Shown: positions 6,680 to 8,153 of the stretch, piece by piece
Layout: each line of letters begins with the position of its first letter
How positions within the stretch are numbered: position 1 is the stretch's first letter
Notes under the pieces: generated by a model
Database searches by the model: none
What the model was told of the DNA's origin: nothing
Seen by the model: only the letters and a program-made list of their open reading frames with translations
Program-made: the position numbers and the translations under genes
Assembly: GCA_964477875.1 (NCBI GenBank)
Contig: CAYZFR010000182.1
Location: 1-8,153 of the forward strand
DNA from: Kuafuiihalomonas sp964477875
Lineage (GTDB): Bacteria > Myxococcota > Kuafuiibacteriia > Kuafuiibacteriales > Kuafuiibacteriaceae
Direction: 5' to 3'
DNA length: 8,153 bases

Positions 6680-7711
6680 ATGAAGCTTCCCAGACCCAAG
6701 ACACTTTCGGACTTCATCCGCCCTCTCTCTGCGCTGGATCTGGCCCTCGTTTGCCTCCGCATGAAGGGAGGCAAGATGAGCAAGACCGCGCTCTCGAGAG
6801 CCATCGCTTCCCTGAGCGGCGTCCAGACCGACGTAGTGGCTGTACTCGCCCATTCCGACTCGGCCTCCCCCACCGGCTCGGACGTCGTGCTCGAAAGAGA
6901 TGGTGAGCGACGTGTCGACGATCTGGATCCAGCACTGAAGGATGCTGGACTCAACGACCAGTCGAGAGCGCGACTCGCCTTCGCTCTGCTCGGGGCTTCG
7001 AGCAGCCAGCGAAGGGTAGGCACCCACGAATTGCGCGGTGCCATCGTAGACGGGGCGTTCGGGATGGGCCTGAGCCCGCGCCCGAGCACCCAAAGAGCCG
7101 TACGGGAAGCGTTGGTTCTTCACGCGTACAAGAACGTTTTCGGTCAGGACCTGCCCCTGCCGAAGGTGGGCGACGAATCGCTGAGCAAGCTCGACGGCGC
7201 CTCCAGCGCTCTGCTCCTCGCCATGGCCGGCCACGCGGCCACGGCGCGAGACAACGTCGACGCGAGAGCCGCCGCCATCGCCGCCCGGGCCGTGGGCGCG
7301 AAAGGGCGGAGCGCCGAGGACCTGAGCGAGGCGGTCATTCGCGCCGCCTGCGAGGCCGCGTCGTTGATCCCATCGGAGCCCGGGCCCACCGCACTCGAGC
7401 CCGCTCGCCCCCCGGAAGCGCAGGATTTCGCGACCCGGATCCAGGAATTGGCCAATGAGATGACGACCCCCCCATTCTCGGACCGAGTCGCCATCGGCGA
7501 CCTTTACGACGCCTACGGTCGGCTCCACGAGGACGCCGGCAGCCTGGCCTCTTTCAAAGAGCGGCTCGTCGCTGCGAAGCGTGCTGGTCTCATACAGCTG
7601 CGCCGACTCGACCACGTATCTGCGTTGGACCGGGAACTAGCCCAGCGCTCGCTGCTCCTCGACGCCGGCTTCGAGTCACATTTCGTCGCCAGGAGAAACA
7701 ATGAGTCGTGA
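6680..7711 (+). CDS. Unrecognised protein with helix-turn-helix-like ends, possible DNA-binding or adaptor subunit
   Basis: A 343-residue reading if started at 6680, or 312 if started at ATG 6776, which has a strong ribosome binding site; the longer form is listed because its first 32 codons keep coding-like third positions and a helix (ALDLALVCLRMKGGK) that runs smoothly into the next. I do not recognise a family for the whole protein. The N-terminus (about 17-46) looks like a small helix-turn-helix. The middle is Ala/Arg/Asp-rich and helical, with a degenerate Pro-rich linker near 233-250 (PSEPGPTALEPARPPEAQ). The C-terminal 266-343 has the look of a winged helix: IGDLYDAYGRLHEDAG, then FKERLVAAKRAGLIQLRRLD and a final GFESHFVARR strand. 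No signal peptide or membrane helix. It lies 39 bp after the CDC48-type gene and overlaps the next gene by 11 bp, which suggests co-translation and a shared complex. A DNA-binding or NTPase-partner role is inference only. Confidence 0.82.
   Translation: MKLPRPKTLSDFIRPLSALDLALVCLRMKGGKMSKTALSRAIASLSGVQTDVVAVLAHSDSASPTGSDVVLERDGERRVDDLDPALKDAGLNDQSRARLAFALLGASSSQRRVGTHELRGAIVDGAFGMGLSPRPSTQRAVREALVLHAYKNVFGQDLPLPKVGDESLSKLDGASSALLLAMAGHAATARDNVDARAAAIAARAVGAKGRSAEDLSEAVIRAACEAASLIPSEPGPTALEPARPPEAQDFATRIQELANEMTTPPFSDRVAIGDLYDAYGRLHEDAGSLASFKERLVAAKRAGLIQLRRLDHVSALDRELAQRSLLLDAGFESHFVARRNNES
6766..6771 (+). promoter_or_regulatory. Strong Shine-Dalgarno GGGAGG before the internal ATG at 6776
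   Basis: GGGAGG, extended as AAGGGAGG, sits four bases before the in-frame ATG at 6776. Neither ATG 6680 nor ATG 6761 has a comparable site. It favours a shorter 312-residue product (MSKTALSRAI...) or a second, internal initiation in the same gene. Confidence 0.5.
7691..7695 (+). promoter_or_regulatory. Shine-Dalgarno AGGAG for the downstream P-loop gene
   Basis: AGGAG lies five bases before ATG 7701, inside the last codons of the upstream gene. It fixes the start of the P-loop NTPase gene and supports the 11-bp overlap between the two. Confidence 0.75.
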
Positions 7712-8153
7712 ATTCGATGCCCTGAACAGCCCCCACTTCGACCCGCTCTTCAGCTCGGCTGTCGCCCTCTCAGGCGCCGCCGATGCCGCGCGACTGAACA
7801 TCCCGCTCCTTCACCGCTCCGCCAAAATGGGAATCAAGCGGGCCGTCGAGTTTGCGCGCGGGAGAATCGCCGACCCAACCGGCCGGCTGCTTCTCCTCCA
7901 AGGCGACGCAGGCTTCGGCAAGACCCACGTAGTCACCTCGACCCTCTATGAACTCGCCGCAGGCTCGGAGGTTTACCCCACTGCGCTGCAGCTTTCGGCC
8001 AACATTCCGGAAGGAGAGGTCATTCGTACCCTGACGACGACCATCCTCCAGGAGCTGGGAACGACCCATTTCGCGAGCGAGTACGCGCACGTACCGCTCC
8101 GCCGGATCGCTCGTGGTCTTCTGGAAATAGCCGGCATCAATTACGACGAGTGG
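7701..8153 (+). CDS. P-loop NTPase, N-terminal 151 residues (runs off the window edge)
   Basis: Starts at ATG 7701 with a well-placed AGGAG and stays open to the last base, so the protein is truncated at residue 151. Residues 63-77 show a hydrophobic strand (RLLLLQ) leading into a Walker A motif GDAGFGKTHV (G68-T75), the mark of an NTP-binding protein. After it come a helix (VVTSTLYELAA) and a second beta strand (YPTALQLSA), in the spacing expected of an AAA+/STAND-like ATPase. The Walker B and sensor residues would lie outside the window. The N-terminal 60 residues carry FDPLFSSAVALSGAADAARLN and are not recognised. GxxGxGKTH P-loops near the N-terminus also occur in large ATPases of phage-defence loci, such as BrxC/PglY or DptF types, but overall similarity cannot be judged here. 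Its overlap with the upstream gene implies co-translation and a probable shared function. Confidence 0.85.
   Translation, partial: MSREFDALNSPHFDPLFSSAVALSGAADAARLNIPLLHRSAKMGIKRAVEFARGRIADPTGRLLLLQGDAGFGKTHVVTSTLYELAAGSEVYPTALQLSANIPEGEVIRTLTTTILQELGTTHFASEYAHVPLRRIARGLLEIAGINYDEW

Noticed and set aside
6209..7615. Long minus-strand open frame of 468 residues
   Set aside because: It overlaps the D2 end of the ATPase and most of the next gene, has no recognisable motif, and is explained by high GC.

Overview
The window is a GC-rich bacterial sequence, probably from an environmental assembly: it contains one run of exactly 100 Ns at 1614-1713, the usual placeholder for a scaffold gap of unknown size. 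GC-rich third codon positions, a large secreted mosaic protein with thrombospondin type-3-like calcium repeats, a POT peptide transporter and an archaeal-style CDC48 ATPase suggest a Myxococcota-like (former Deltaproteobacteria) organism. That placement is inferred from gene style only; no marker gene is present.

Region 1 (1-1939, + strand) is the 3' part of a gene for a large secreted or surface protein. In order it shows the tail of a PA14-like domain, a putative-Ig (He_PIG) repeat, three DxDxDG calcium repeats, the first half of a beta-rich domain, an Ig-like domain, and a second copy of the beta-rich domain. The gene is broken twice. A frame change at about 860-903 coincides with loss of the middle of the first beta-domain copy. 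The N-gap interrupts the second copy. It is given as three CDS segments that most likely belong to one gene.

Region 2 (1964-4205, - strand) holds a complete POT/PTR2 proton-coupled oligopeptide transporter, converging on region 1 with only 24 bp between the stops, and upstream of it a hypothetical protein with no recognised family.

Region 3 (4385-8153, + strand) is divergent from region 2 and looks like an operon that continues past the right edge. It starts with a complete two-ring AAA+ ATPase of the CDC48/p97/VAT family. After 39 bp comes an unrecognised protein with a helix-turn-helix-like segment at each end. Overlapping this by 11 bp is the start of a P-loop NTPase, cut off at residue 151. 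An archaeal-type unfoldase followed by a putative DNA-binding adaptor and a second NTPase is the part of the window most likely to be an undescribed system, possibly a conflict/defence or protein-remodelling module. The rest of the operon is outside the window, so the function is open.

No RNA genes, CRISPR arrays, insertion sequences or clear terminators were seen.
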